From contig JAHQVJ010000164.1 of assembly GCA_019634415.1 (NCBI GenBank), positions 1-64,000 of the forward strand: DNA of 64,000 nt, written 5' to 3'. Of the stretch, positions 9,242 through 17,449 are shown piece by piece. This DNA is from Myxococcales bacterium. Its GTDB lineage: Bacteria > Myxococcota_A > UBA796 > GCA-2862545. Under the pieces are notes generated by a model. The model was not told the DNA's origin and did no database searches. It was given only the letters and a program-made list of their open reading frames with translations. The translations under genes and the position numbers were made by a program. How positions within the stretch are numbered: the stretch's first letter is position 1; each line of letters opens with the position of its first letter.

Positions 9242-11272
9242 ATGTCGACAGCCTGGATCATCGTCGCGCTCACGGGCTGCGAAGGCCCCGACACGAGCAT
9301 GGATGACCGCGGCCCCGCCGAGTCCGTCGGGATGAGGTGGGTGGGGCGCATCCCAGAGTCGGACCCGGCGAATCCGTTCGACCGCGTGTGCTTCACACCA
9401 GAGCACGACCCGGATCTCGGCTGGCAGACCGGACTGCTGTTCGACGTCGACCCCGACGACTGCTCGGCCGGGCCAGGCTGTCTGACGGATCAGCCGCCCG
9501 AGGTGGCCGTCATGGTGGACAGCGATCCGGAGAACCCGAGCCAACCCGTCGAGGCCGCGTGGGTCGACATGCCCACCGCGCTACGAGACTACTGTGTCCA
9601 CATCCCGACCCCGAGCACCAGGTACGGGGTTCCCACGGAGGGTGGACAGGCACCGTACGACCTCGACGTGGTGCGCAGCGTGATGGCGGTCGGACGAGCC
9701 GCTACACCGCCCCCCCCCGTGACCGGCTCCGTTCCCGCTCCGACGGAAGCACGCGGCCAGCTCGCCACACGCCAGTCGGAGCGCACCAAGCAGCAGGTCT
9801 GCTTCCTGCCCTTCGCTCCCGAGGGATCGACGGGCCCGGGCGCTCACGAGATCTGGCTGACCCTGTTCGACACCGACGCCTCCGCCGCCGCGAGCCGGGG
9901 CCTGCCCCTGAACACCCACGGCAACGCCCTGCTGTCCATCCTCGACGACACCCTCTGCCAAGACGGCGTGTGCGACGAAGACATCGTGCTGCGGCATCGC
10001 TCTGCGCTCCCCCTTCGTGCCGTCGACGGCCTCCCCGAGTGGCACGTGGAGGACCACGGCTACTTCGGGTCACTGGACTGGCTCGCCCAGGCCATCGTGC
10101 GTGAGATCCGTGCCGTCGACCAGCACAACGCCACGAAGCCGGACCGCCCCGCGCGGCTGGTGCTCAACCTGTCCATCGCCTGGCACCCCGACTACAACGA
10201 CGATCTGGGCACGAGCACCGGCACCGAGCGTCCCGACGTGGCCGCCGTGCACGATGCCCTGCGGTACGCCACCTGCTCGGGCGCGCTGATCTTCGCGTCG
10301 GTGGGCAATCGCACGGGAGCCGACGGAAGCAACAAGGACGACGGCCCCATGTATCCAGCAGCCTGGGCCGACGAGCTGGTGGTCGACGAAGACTGCGCGC
10401 GCTTCGACTTCCCCGATCGAGCCCTCAACGAGCGACCGCTGCTGTACGCCGTGGGCGCAGTGGGGGCCGACAACGAGCCGCTGGGCCTGTCGCGCCCCGG
10501 CAGCCAGCCTCCCCTGTTGGCCTTCGGGCGTCAGGCCATCAGCGACCTCTTCCTGGCGCAGCAGATCCTGGAGGAGCCGCCGAACCCGGAGTTCACCGCC
10601 ATGACCGGCACCTCGGTGGCCACGGCCATCGTGTCGGCAGCGGCCGCACGCGCCTGGGCGGAGAACACCGAGCTGGAAGACCCGGCACTGGTGGTCGACC
10701 GCATGGTGGAGTGGGCCGAGCCGCTGGACACCACCGAGCCCACGTTCGACGTGTACCCGCAGCTGAGCTCGCGGACCATTACCGGGCAGCACGCGTCGGT
10801 GCGCGTGGGCGCCCCCCCGAACGCGTGCGGACCGGGGGCCCTCCCCGCAGTGGTCGTGCCCTCCCGAACCGAGGGCCCCGCCGCGTTTCGCAGCTCCGGA
10901 AACGAGCTGGCCACCGTCCGCCCCACCACCGCGTTCAGTCCCTACGCGGAGGACGCCAACAAGTACGTGCAGCCCACGCCACAGCCCACGCTCTGTCCCA
11001 CCTGCGGTGTAGAGCTCGGCAAGACCGGGTTCCTGATCCTCGACTTCCCCCTCTTCGCGACCGACACCACCATGTCGGTGAACCTGGTGCTGTCGGGCCC
11101 GGGCGGAGGCACCCAACACGGCGTCACCGTCTCGCACACCCAGTCCACCGAGCCACAGGTCTACACGGTGCCCGTGGACGCGCCTGATCCGAGCCGAGTG
11201 AGCCGGGCGGTGGTGCACTTCGAGGTCGACGGCGTGACCTACATGTCCGAGATCGACGTGCTCGGGCGGTAG
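9242..11272 (+). CDS. subtilisin-like (S8) protease lipoprotein
   Basis: The protein is about 676 residues, with a lipoprotein signal (IIVALTGC). The subtilase triad is recognisable as follows. LTLFDTD supplies Asp210 or Asp212, LNTHGNALLSIL supplies His226, ASVGN supplies the oxyanion Asn356, and AMTGTSVATAIV supplies Ser458. The Asp-His spacing is unusually short for S8 enzymes, so the Asp assignment is less certain. The C-terminal part after residue about 500 is a separate region with a CPTC motif and beta-sandwich-like strands. Two ATGs are adjacent (9239 and 9242); the GGGAGG site suits the second better. It probably forms an operon with the CHAT-protease gene. Subtilases often process other exported proteins. 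Confidence 0.82.
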   Translation: MSTAWIIVALTGCEGPDTSMDDRGPAESVGMRWVGRIPESDPANPFDRVCFTPEHDPDLGWQTGLLFDVDPDDCSAGPGCLTDQPPEVAVMVDSDPENPSQPVEAAWVDMPTALRDYCVHIPTPSTRYGVPTEGGQAPYDLDVVRSVMAVGRAATPPPPVTGSVPAPTEARGQLATRQSERTKQQVCFLPFAPEGSTGPGAHEIWLTLFDTDASAAASRGLPLNTHGNALLSILDDTLCQDGVCDEDIVLRHRSALPLRAVDGLPEWHVEDHGYFGSLDWLAQAIVREIRAVDQHNATKPDRPARLVLNLSIAWHPDYNDDLGTSTGTERPDVAAVHDALRYATCSGALIFASVGNRTGADGSNKDDGPMYPAAWADELVVDEDCARFDFPDRALNERPLLYAVGAVGADNEPLGLSRPGSQPPLLAFGRQAISDLFLAQQILEEPPNPEFTAMTGTSVATAIVSAAAARAWAENTELEDPALVVDRMVEWAEPLDTTEPTFDVYPQLSSRTITGQHASVRVGAPPNACGPGALPAVVVPSRTEGPAAFRSSGNELATVRPTTAFSPYAEDANKYVQPTPQPTLCPTCGVELGKTGFLILDFPLFATDTTMSVNLVLSGPGGGTQHGVTVSHTQSTEPQVYTVPVDAPDPSRVSRAVVHFEVDGVTYMSEIDVLGR

Positions 11273-11273
11273 C

Positions 11274-12488
11274 TCAGCTGGGCACGCCGAACAGCACCTG
11301 ATCGGGGCTGGCTCGTCCGCACAGATAGGCGTCCACGAAGCCGTCGCCGTCCAGGTCGCCGAGGGCCACGGAGGTGCCGAAGCCCTCGGGCGCCTCGGGG
11401 AGCCAGGCCTCGGTGGCGTCGACGAAGGCGCCGTCGTCGTTGCGCCAGGTCACCCAAGGCCCCGTCTGCAGACCCGCCTGAGAGTGCGTCATCTGTGCAC
11501 CCATCAGGTCCGGATCGCCGTCACCGTCCAGATCTTGGGCGAGCCACTGGATGGTGTCGAAGGTCTCCTCGGGCAGGGCTGTGGTGGCGTTGTCGAAGCG
11601 CAAGGTGCCGTCGCCCAGCAGCAGCTGGCTCTGGGGGTTGCGCCCCGTCCACCCCACGTTGCCGAACACCAGGTCCAGCACGCCGTCACCGTCGGCGTCG
11701 AGCACGGCCACCGAGCGCGTCTCCCGGTCTCCGCCCAGGCCGCCAGAGGCGTCCACGAAGGTGCCGCCGTCATTGCGCCACACGGCGTTTCGGCCCTCGT
11801 TGGCCAGCACCACGTCCAGGTCGCCGTCGGCGTCGAGGTCCGCCAAGGCCACGTCCTGAGTGGTAGCCGAGTCGGCCGGCAGGCGGTCGGTGGCGTCGAT
11901 CCACCCCTCCGCAGAGCCTCGCCACCACGCGCTCTGGCCGCGATGGCCGATCAGCAGATCCAGCCAACCGTCGCCGTCCAGATCCGCCACCTGCACCGCG
12001 TTGGCGGCCGTCGCCTCCACCGGAGTGGAGGCCGGCAGCGACTCGGAGGCATCCACGAATCCCAGCGCACAGTCCCCGCGGTACCACTCGTCCACCCCGC
12101 CGAGATCCTCGTTGGCGAAGTACAGATCCACACACCCGTCGCCGTCGAGATCGGCTGCCTGAGCCTGCTCGGCGTCCGTGGGGGTCCGGAACGCGGGCGT
12201 GTCGGCCAGCGACAGCGTGCCTGCGCCGTCGTTGACCAGCACCGCGTTGGCGGGGCCCTCCAGGGCGAGCACGACGTCCAGGTCGTCATCGCCGTCGAGA
12301 TCCGCCAGCGTCACGTCCATGCAAGGTCCGTCGCCCGGATCTGCGGGCACCCCTCGCTCCGGATCCGCGACCCACGCCTCGGGCGCAGGCTCGGGGGTGG
12401 GTTCGGGGGGCGGCGTCGTCTGGGACGTCGACGTCTCGGACTTGGGGCCGCAGGCGCACAGGGCCAGCGCGGCGATGCAGCGGATCAC
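11274..12488 (-). CDS. FG-GAP/VCBS repeat lipoprotein
   Basis: The protein is about 404 residues, starting at a GTG preceded by GGAGG. The signal ends in LALCAC and is followed by a Thr/Pro/Glu linker. The body contains seven calcium-binding D-x-D-x-D-G-x-x-D loops (for example DLDGDGCVD, DLDGDGWLD, DADGDGVLD) in repeats of about 50 residues, the pattern of an integrin-like FG-GAP beta-propeller. Such proteins are extracellular or surface-exposed and bind ligands or polysaccharides. No catalytic domain is attached. The gene is tail-to-tail with the subtilase gene with one base between them. Confidence 0.88.
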   Translation of the reverse strand: MIRCIAALALCACGPKSETSTSQTTPPPEPTPEPAPEAWVADPERGVPADPGDGPCMDVTLADLDGDDDLDVVLALEGPANAVLVNDGAGTLSLADTPAFRTPTDAEQAQAADLDGDGCVDLYFANEDLGGVDEWYRGDCALGFVDASESLPASTPVEATAANAVQVADLDGDGWLDLLIGHRGQSAWWRGSAEGWIDATDRLPADSATTQDVALADLDADGDLDVVLANEGRNAVWRNDGGTFVDASGGLGGDRETRSVAVLDADGDGVLDLVFGNVGWTGRNPQSQLLLGDGTLRFDNATTALPEETFDTIQWLAQDLDGDGDPDLMGAQMTHSQAGLQTGPWVTWRNDDGAFVDATEAWLPEAPEGFGTSVALGDLDGDGFVDAYLCGRASPDQVLFGVPS

Positions 12489-12547
12489 GGTCACCTCCGC
12501 ACACGCCAGTGCACGCACACCGGCGTCTGCGAAGGCGCTCGCGGCAA

Positions 12548-13297
12548 TCAGCTCGCGGGAGGCGTCATCACCCCGAACACGCCGCCGGTGGAGTCCGCCA
12601 GGATGGCCAGGCGTCCCACGTTCGGCACGTCGAAGGCAGGCGCGATCACCGCGCCACCGTGGGAGGTGGCACGCCCCACTGTCTCGTCCACGTCGGCCAC
12701 GGACACCCACGACAGGAACATCGCCGGTGCCTTCTCGTTCGTGGAGGCCATGGCTCCGCCTCGCTGCTCGCCGCCGTGCTTGAGGATGTAGTAGGGCCCG
12801 TCGGGCATCTGCATCTGCTCGACCTCGTAGCCGAAGGCTGCCTTCAGCCAGGAGAGATCCGCGTCGATGTCCTTGCTCCACAGCTCCACCCAGCCGACGG
12901 CCCCTGGGCCATCGGCGATGTGCTGTGCGGCGGGATCGGCCTCCTTGAACAGGTGCAGGTGGGCGCCGCTGGGGGTGGTCACCACGCTGAAGCGGCCAGG
13001 CGCGATGTCGGTGGGCTCCACCACCACGTTGCCACCGTGTTCCTTGGCTGCAGCGGTGCTCGCGTCGACGTCGTCCACCCGCAGGTACGAGTTCCAGTGG
13101 CTGGGCTCGCCGTCCATCATCGGGCCGCGCACGTGGCACAGGGTCTGCTCACCCTTCGCGAAGATGGGCATGCTGCTCCCGTCCATCTCCACGGTGCTCG
13201 CGCTCCAGCCGAGCACCTCCGGGTAGAACCCCACCACCTTGTCGGGGTCGGTGCTCACGATGCCGGTCCAGCAGAATCGATTGGTCGTGTAGGCCAT
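12548..13297 (-). CDS. VOC-family protein with two glyoxalase-like domains
   Basis: The protein is about 249 residues with two tandem vicinal-oxygen-chelate domains: residues about 6-118 (FCWTGIVSTDPDKVVGFYPEVLGW to GAHLHLFKE) and about 128-245 (VGWVELWSKDIDADLSWLKAAFGYEVE to GGVFGVMTP). This resembles the CFP-30/CFP32-type hypothetical glyoxalases common in soil bacteria. No substrate can be inferred. The ATG follows AGGAGTGACCC. Upstream lies the palindromic operator region shared with the MocR locus, so expression may be coupled to that regulator. The gene is separated from the FG-GAP gene by 59 bases. Confidence 0.85.
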   Translation of the reverse strand: MAYTTNRFCWTGIVSTDPDKVVGFYPEVLGWSASTVEMDGSSMPIFAKGEQTLCHVRGPMMDGEPSHWNSYLRVDDVDASTAAAKEHGGNVVVEPTDIAPGRFSVVTTPSGAHLHLFKEADPAAQHIADGPGAVGWVELWSKDIDADLSWLKAAFGYEVEQMQMPDGPYYILKHGGEQRGGAMASTNEKAPAMFLSWVSVADVDETVGRATSHGGAVIAPAFDVPNVGRLAILADSTGGVFGVMTPPAS

Positions 13298-13386
13298 GGG
13301 TCACTCCTGTCGTGTTCACCTCGCTGACGGACGGCCCGAGCCCAGATCGACACACCTCCCAAATTTTCTCGCTGAATTCGCCGATC

Positions 13387-13431
13387 TATATTGTACCCAC
13401 GACAATATACCGATTGCTCAGAATTGTACCC
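13387..13431. promoter_or_regulatory. palindromic operator and repeated ATTGTACCC boxes
   Basis: An AT-rich island in GC-rich DNA holds a perfect inverted repeat, TATATTGT (13387-13394) and ACAATATA (13402-13409), separated by 7 bases. The box ATTGTACCC occurs at 13390-13398 and again at 13423-13431. A third copy in reverse orientation lies at 13765-13773. The island lies between the divergent VOC gene and a small secreted-protein gene. Repeated boxes next to a MocR gene suggest that regulator binds them. This is inference from position only. Confidence 0.6.
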
Positions 13432-13466
13432 CCATGCTACACCTCGATTGTCACCCGAGGTGTCGC

Positions 13467-13826
13467 ATGCTCGTCGCTGCCTTCGCCGCTCTCATCGGCC
13501 CGCTCACCCCGTTTCCTTCGCTGTCATCGGCCGAGATCGCCTCATCGGTGGAATGTACCCAGACACGCTCGGCAGTTCCCTGGTGGACGCCCGAACGCAG
13601 CGAGGGTGTGCAGTGGCTCGCCGTCGGCGTGCTCCGCAGTGCGTGCGCGCTGTGGTGCGCCGAGGTCGAGCCGCAGGAGCGCACCGTGCTGAGCGCACGA
13701 GCTGCCCTCGCCTTCAGCCTCGGAGCGCAGCAGCTGGTCGACGCCGACTCCCGTGCTCATGTGTGGGTACAATGTCGTCACACATCAACCCGTGAGCACA
13801 CGGCTCGCCGAGGAGCCCATGGCTGA
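13467..13826 (+). CDS. small putative exported protein upstream of mocR-type gene
   Basis: The ORF encodes about 119 residues. It starts with a plausible signal peptide (MLVAAFAALIGPLTPFPSLSSA) and is preceded by GAGG at good spacing. The central codons are strongly G/C-ending, as in real genes here, and the product is Cys/Trp-rich (ACALWCAEVEPQERTVL). No family was recognised. The 3' end overlaps the start of the MocR gene by eight bases, and the third ATTGTACCC box lies inside it. The last 30 residues have weaker codon bias, so the end may be less certain. Confidence 0.45.
   Translation: MLVAAFAALIGPLTPFPSLSSAEIASSVECTQTRSAVPWWTPERSEGVQWLAVGVLRSACALWCAEVEPQERTVLSARAALAFSLGAQQLVDADSRAHVWVQCRHTSTREHTARRGAHG
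13765..13773 (-). promoter_or_regulatory. third ATTGTACCC box, 46 bases before mocR-type ATG
   Basis: The plus strand reads GGGTACAAT, the exact reverse complement of the two boxes in the operator island upstream. Its position just before the regulator gene fits autoregulation. This is inferred from sequence identity and location. Confidence 0.5.
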
Positions 13827-15225
13827 GTGGCAGCCCCAGATCACCGAGCGCGCCGGGCCTCGCTACATGGCCATCGCCGACGCCATCGCCGACGCCATCG
13901 CCGGCGGCCAGCTGGCGCCGGGCGATCGCCTGCCCACCCACCGGGAGCTGGCCGACATCCTCGGGGTGACCGTGGGCACCGTCACCCGCGGCTACGCCGA
14001 GGCCAGTCGCCGCGGGATCACGGTGGGCGAGGTCGGACGGGGCACCTTCGTCAAGCCCTCCAGCGCCACCTTCGAGGCATGGTCGGAGCACGCCGATCCC
14101 ACCCGCCGACGTCCGGGCGTGATCAACCTCCACCACAGCGTGATGATCTGCGACGCCGCCGACGAGAGCACGCGGCTGTCCAAGGCGCTGGGGGATCTGT
14201 CACGAGAAGGCCACCTCGCCTCCCTGATCTCGGACTACTCGGTGGTGGATGGGCTGCCCGAGCATCGCGAGGCCGGCGCGGACTGGCTGCGCCCACGCCT
14301 GCCGGAGGCCACACCCGATCGACTGCTCCTCACCTCGGGGGCTCAGCACGCCATGGTCGCCACGCTGTCGGCCGTGGCGCGGCCCGGCGACGTGGTGCTC
14401 ACGGAGTCGCTGACCTACCCGGGGATCAAGGCCGCCGCGCAGATGCTGGGGCTGACGCTGCGCGGCATCCCCATCGACGAGGAGGGGGTGATGCCCGATG
14501 CGCTGCAGCGCGCCGTGCAGACCCACCTGCCTGCGGCGGTCTACCTGGTGCCCACCATCCACAACCCCACCACGCGCACGATGCCTCTGCAGCGCCGCAT
14601 CGAGATCGCCCGAGTGCTCGAGAGCTCCGACGCCGTGCTCCTCGAGGACGATGCCCACGGGCTGCTCGACGAGGACGCTCCCCCTCCGGTGGCCACGTGG
14701 CTCGCGGACCAGACGGTGTTCCTCGCCACCACCTCCAAGGTGCTGGCACCCGGGCTACGCGTGGGCTTCGCCCATGCGCCGCAGCGACTCCTGCAGCGGA
14801 TCCGAGCCGCCATCCGCGGAACGGTCTGGATGCCTCCGCCGCTGATGGTGGAGGTGGTCACGCGGTGGATCCGAGATGGCACGGCAGCGGAGCTGCTGAC
14901 CATTCGGCGACAGGAGGCGGCGGCGCGCCAGGCCATGGCGACCGAGGCCTTCGCAGACCACAGCCTGTGGCAGCACCCCCACAGCTACTACGTGTGGCTG
15001 TTCCTGCCCGAGCCCTGGCGGCGGGAGGACTTCGTGCGGTCTGCGGAGGACCGTGGGGTGCGCATCGTGGGGGCCGAGGCCTTCGCCATCGGCCGCCACG
15101 ACGTGCCCCATGCCGTGCGCATCGGCATCGGCACGGTGCCGCAGCGACGAACGCTGCGGCGCGCGCTGCAGATCCTGTCGGAGCTGCTGGCGGACGGCGG
15201 CGGTCCGTGCTGCGGCGTGGTCTGA
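13819..15225 (+). CDS. MocR/PdxR-type regulator (GntR HTH + aminotransferase domain)
   Basis: The protein is about 468 residues. Residues 1-75 form a GntR winged helix (LPTHRELADILGVTVGTVTRGYAE, then GRGTFV). Residues about 90-460 form a fold-type I aminotransferase domain. It includes LLTSGAQHAM, YLVPTIHNPTTRTMP, LEDDAHGLL and TTSKVLAPGLRVGF, where the lysine of SKVLAPG is the expected PLP-linking residue. MocR proteins use PLP or PLP-amino-acid adducts as effectors and usually do not act as transaminases. Typical targets concern vitamin B6, GABA or taurine; none is evident nearby. The chosen ATG has AGGAG close upstream. It may autoregulate through ATTGTACCC boxes. Confidence 0.9.
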   Translation: MAEWQPQITERAGPRYMAIADAIADAIAGGQLAPGDRLPTHRELADILGVTVGTVTRGYAEASRRGITVGEVGRGTFVKPSSATFEAWSEHADPTRRRPGVINLHHSVMICDAADESTRLSKALGDLSREGHLASLISDYSVVDGLPEHREAGADWLRPRLPEATPDRLLLTSGAQHAMVATLSAVARPGDVVLTESLTYPGIKAAAQMLGLTLRGIPIDEEGVMPDALQRAVQTHLPAAVYLVPTIHNPTTRTMPLQRRIEIARVLESSDAVLLEDDAHGLLDEDAPPPVATWLADQTVFLATTSKVLAPGLRVGFAHAPQRLLQRIRAAIRGTVWMPPPLMVEVVTRWIRDGTAAELLTIRRQEAAARQAMATEAFADHSLWQHPHSYYVWLFLPEPWRREDFVRSAEDRGVRIVGAEAFAIGRHDVPHAVRIGIGTVPQRRTLRRALQILSELLADGGGPCCGVV

Positions 15226-15231
15226 CCAGCG

Positions 15232-16359
15232 TCAGCGCTTGCGGCGCACGAACATCACGAGCATGCCGGCCATGCCCACGAAGATCACGGTGGGGCAGCC
15301 ACACACCAGACACATGGCCATGGCCTTCGCCCACGCCGGTGGCTCCTCGGTGCCGTGGCTCGCGGCGATGCCCACGCCCGCGAGGGTGAGCTCGTCGTTC
15401 TCGAAGCGCTCGCCCACGATCCGCTGACCGTCGTCGGAGCCGCGGTTGGCCGACCACAGATCGGCCCGTGACTCGGCGGCGTGCACGCGGGCGATCACCT
15501 CGCTCGTCTCGGCCGAGACCTGACCGTCCACGCCGCAGACCTCGCTCACCTGCAGCACCACCAGGTCCACCCCCGCCTCCTTCGCCAGGGCGCGCACGGT
15601 GGCGCCATCGGGCGTGGGCTGTGCGGTGACGGCCACCACGGTCTGGGCGGGCGCTGCCTCCGACAGGGCCGCGCCCAGCGACGCCTGTACCCCGTCGTCG
15701 TCGCAGTCGGGGTCGATGGGCCAGACGGTGTCGATCAGGCCTGCACTCTGCTGCCCCACCTCCACCGCCAGATCGAAGGTGGCCCAGCCGGCCTCCTTGG
15801 CGAGGTCCATCCACAGGCCCTCGTCGAGCTCGACCTCGGGCCCGTCCATGCCGCGACGCAGGGGTAGCGAGCCCCCGTCGGCGTCGGCCAGGTACAGCCG
15901 GGTGCCCTCGCCCACGTCCAGGTCGTCGAGGCGACCCACGGCGCTGCGGTCGACGAAGACGTCGAGCTCGATGTCGTCGGCGGCGTTGGCGACGTCGTCG
16001 AAGGTGCGGGCGATGTCGTCGCTGCCGGCGGCCAGGTCGTCGCCGGCGCGGGTGATGGCGGAGAAGGTGCCGTCGCCCTTGTCGGCCACGTACACACCGA
16101 GACGCCCCACGTCGTCGACGCTGCCAGCGAACACGCCCTGGGCGGCCACGGCGGTGCCCGCGGCGGCGGCCCCCTTGGCGCCGGCCTTCGCGCCCACGGC
16201 TCCCGCCTTGGTCCCGGCCTTCGCCCCTGCCTTGCTCCCCGCCTTGCCTCCGGCCTTCACGGCGGCTCGGATCAACCCTCCGATCCCAGCCTCCGCAGGC
16301 GGCGCAGCCAGCGCCATCGCGACGAGAACGACCAAACAACCCAGTGTGCGTCGAACCAT
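15232..16359 (-). CDS. secreted/membrane protein with Lys-Ala-Gly repeats and C-terminal membrane anchor
   Basis: The protein is about 375 residues, starting at an ATG preceded by GGAGGG. The order is a signal peptide (LGCLVVLVAMALAAPPAEA), then a low-complexity K-A-G-x repeat segment (about residues 30-65). An acidic Asp-rich middle follows (DDLAAGSDDIARTFDDVANAADDIELD), then a Rossmann-like segment (TVVAVTAQPTPDGATVRALAKEAGVDLVVL). It ends in a transmembrane helix with cysteines and a basic tail (VRRKR). The end would sit in the inner membrane with the body periplasmic, roughly a positive-inside anchor. No family was recognised. It converges on the MocR gene, 6 bases away. Confidence 0.75.
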   Translation of the reverse strand: MVRRTLGCLVVLVAMALAAPPAEAGIGGLIRAAVKAGGKAGSKAGAKAGTKAGAVGAKAGAKGAAAAGTAVAAQGVFAGSVDDVGRLGVYVADKGDGTFSAITRAGDDLAAGSDDIARTFDDVANAADDIELDVFVDRSAVGRLDDLDVGEGTRLYLADADGGSLPLRRGMDGPEVELDEGLWMDLAKEAGWATFDLAVEVGQQSAGLIDTVWPIDPDCDDDGVQASLGAALSEAAPAQTVVAVTAQPTPDGATVRALAKEAGVDLVVLQVSEVCGVDGQVSAETSEVIARVHAAESRADLWSANRGSDDGQRIVGERFENDELTLAGVGIAASHGTEEPPAWAKAMAMCLVCGCPTVIFVGMAGMLVMFVRRKR

Positions 16360-16512
16360 CGCACCCTCCGTGGGAGTCACCTTAGCTCACGGTTTCGCCA
16401 GTTCTTGGCTCGCGGGTCCAACGGAGCGGTCGGATTCTGAAGGACAAGCCCGCGTCGCGCGGGGTGCCACCGAACACTTACACAGCAGCACTCGCGCGGC
16501 GCACGCCCAGAG

Positions 16513-17181
16513 CTACAGCTCCAGGCGCCACAGCTTCTCGGGATCCAGCTGCAGATCGGGGAACACCCGACTGGTCAGCACGCCGTCGGCATCTGGGGAG
16601 ATCCGCTCGTAGTAGACATGCTCCCCCTCCCGCTGCAGGCTGAGCCAGATGACCTCTCGCTGGTGGCGATGGTCTCGGCCCGAGAGCACCACGAGCAGAT
16701 ACTCTTGAACGCCGGCCCGGCTGTAGAGTAGCTGCTTGTGCTCCAGATCCGAGTCGGCCGAGGTGTAGGCCACCTCTACCACGAGCTCTGGGGACTCGAG
16801 GGGCACGAACGAGCCAGCGTCGGGATCGTCGTCGGGATCCACGGAGCGCAGGACCACGTCCGGATCCACCGAGGAGTCGCGAAAGCGATCGCCGGAGGGA
16901 CCAGGGATCCGTACGATCACCTCCACTCCAGCTCGCAGCGAGCGATGCGGCCGTTGACACTTGGCGTACGACGCCAGCCAGTGCGTGAGCTCCGCGGCAA
17001 AGTCCCCGTGGGGCAGTCCAGGCACCGATGGATCCTCCAGGCGAACGACGCCGTCGGTCAGACCGACGCCCTTGTCGCGATGGGTGGCGTCCCAGCGCTC
17101 GAGGAACTCGTCCCAAGAGGCGACACGCTCCCCGTGCACGAGGGGTCGAATCGTGGAGGGTCTGGGTGCAGGTGTGGCCAT
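16513..17181 (-). CDS. Uma2 family endonuclease-fold protein (DUF820)
   Basis: The protein is about 222 residues. Typical Uma2 features are SVDPDVVLRSVD, then PELVVEVAYTSADSDLEHKQ and KQLLYSRAGVQEYLLV. The D-x(n)-E-x-K arrangement of the PD-(D/E)XK nuclease fold is visible. Uma2 proteins are widespread, often in many copies, and their biological role is mostly unknown. The start chosen (MATPAPRP) has a moderate upstream context, and longer in-frame starts exist. About 270 bases upstream to the next gene show no recognised feature. Confidence 0.85.
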   Translation of the reverse strand: MATPAPRPSTIRPLVHGERVASWDEFLERWDATHRDKGVGLTDGVVRLEDPSVPGLPHGDFAAELTHWLASYAKCQRPHRSLRAGVEVIVRIPGPSGDRFRDSSVDPDVVLRSVDPDDDPDAGSFVPLESPELVVEVAYTSADSDLEHKQLLYSRAGVQEYLLVVLSGRDHRHQREVIWLSLQREGEHVYYERISPDADGVLTSRVFPDLQLDPEKLWRLEL

Positions 17182-17449
17182 GTCGTGCTCCCGAACATCA
17201 CTGTACTCCGTCGGCACCGGTCGGTCCCCGTCGTGGGGCTCGCGACACATGGCTGCAAACGTCGTGCCGGCCGCACAGGGCATTCGCGGGCGGAATCCTG
17301 ACGGGACGTCAGCCGATTGTCCAGTTTTCCCCGATGGGGCCGACTAGTCGCCGACGACGAACGTCGACGCGAACGCCCAGCCTACTCCGAGCCGCCGGCC
17401 TCACCGCGTCTGCCAGGCAACCCGCCGCACCAGACAATAGACGCGCACC

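Noticed and set aside
14858..16339. Long minus-strand frame overlapping the Lys-Ala-Gly repeat protein
   Set aside because: Arg/Gly-rich low-complexity translation without a domain, in a different phase from the supported gene at 15232-16359.
17182..17449. Possible hidden gene in the gap between the Uma2 gene and the hydrolase gene
   Set aside because: No frame with a signal peptide, ribosome site or sustained codon bias was found.
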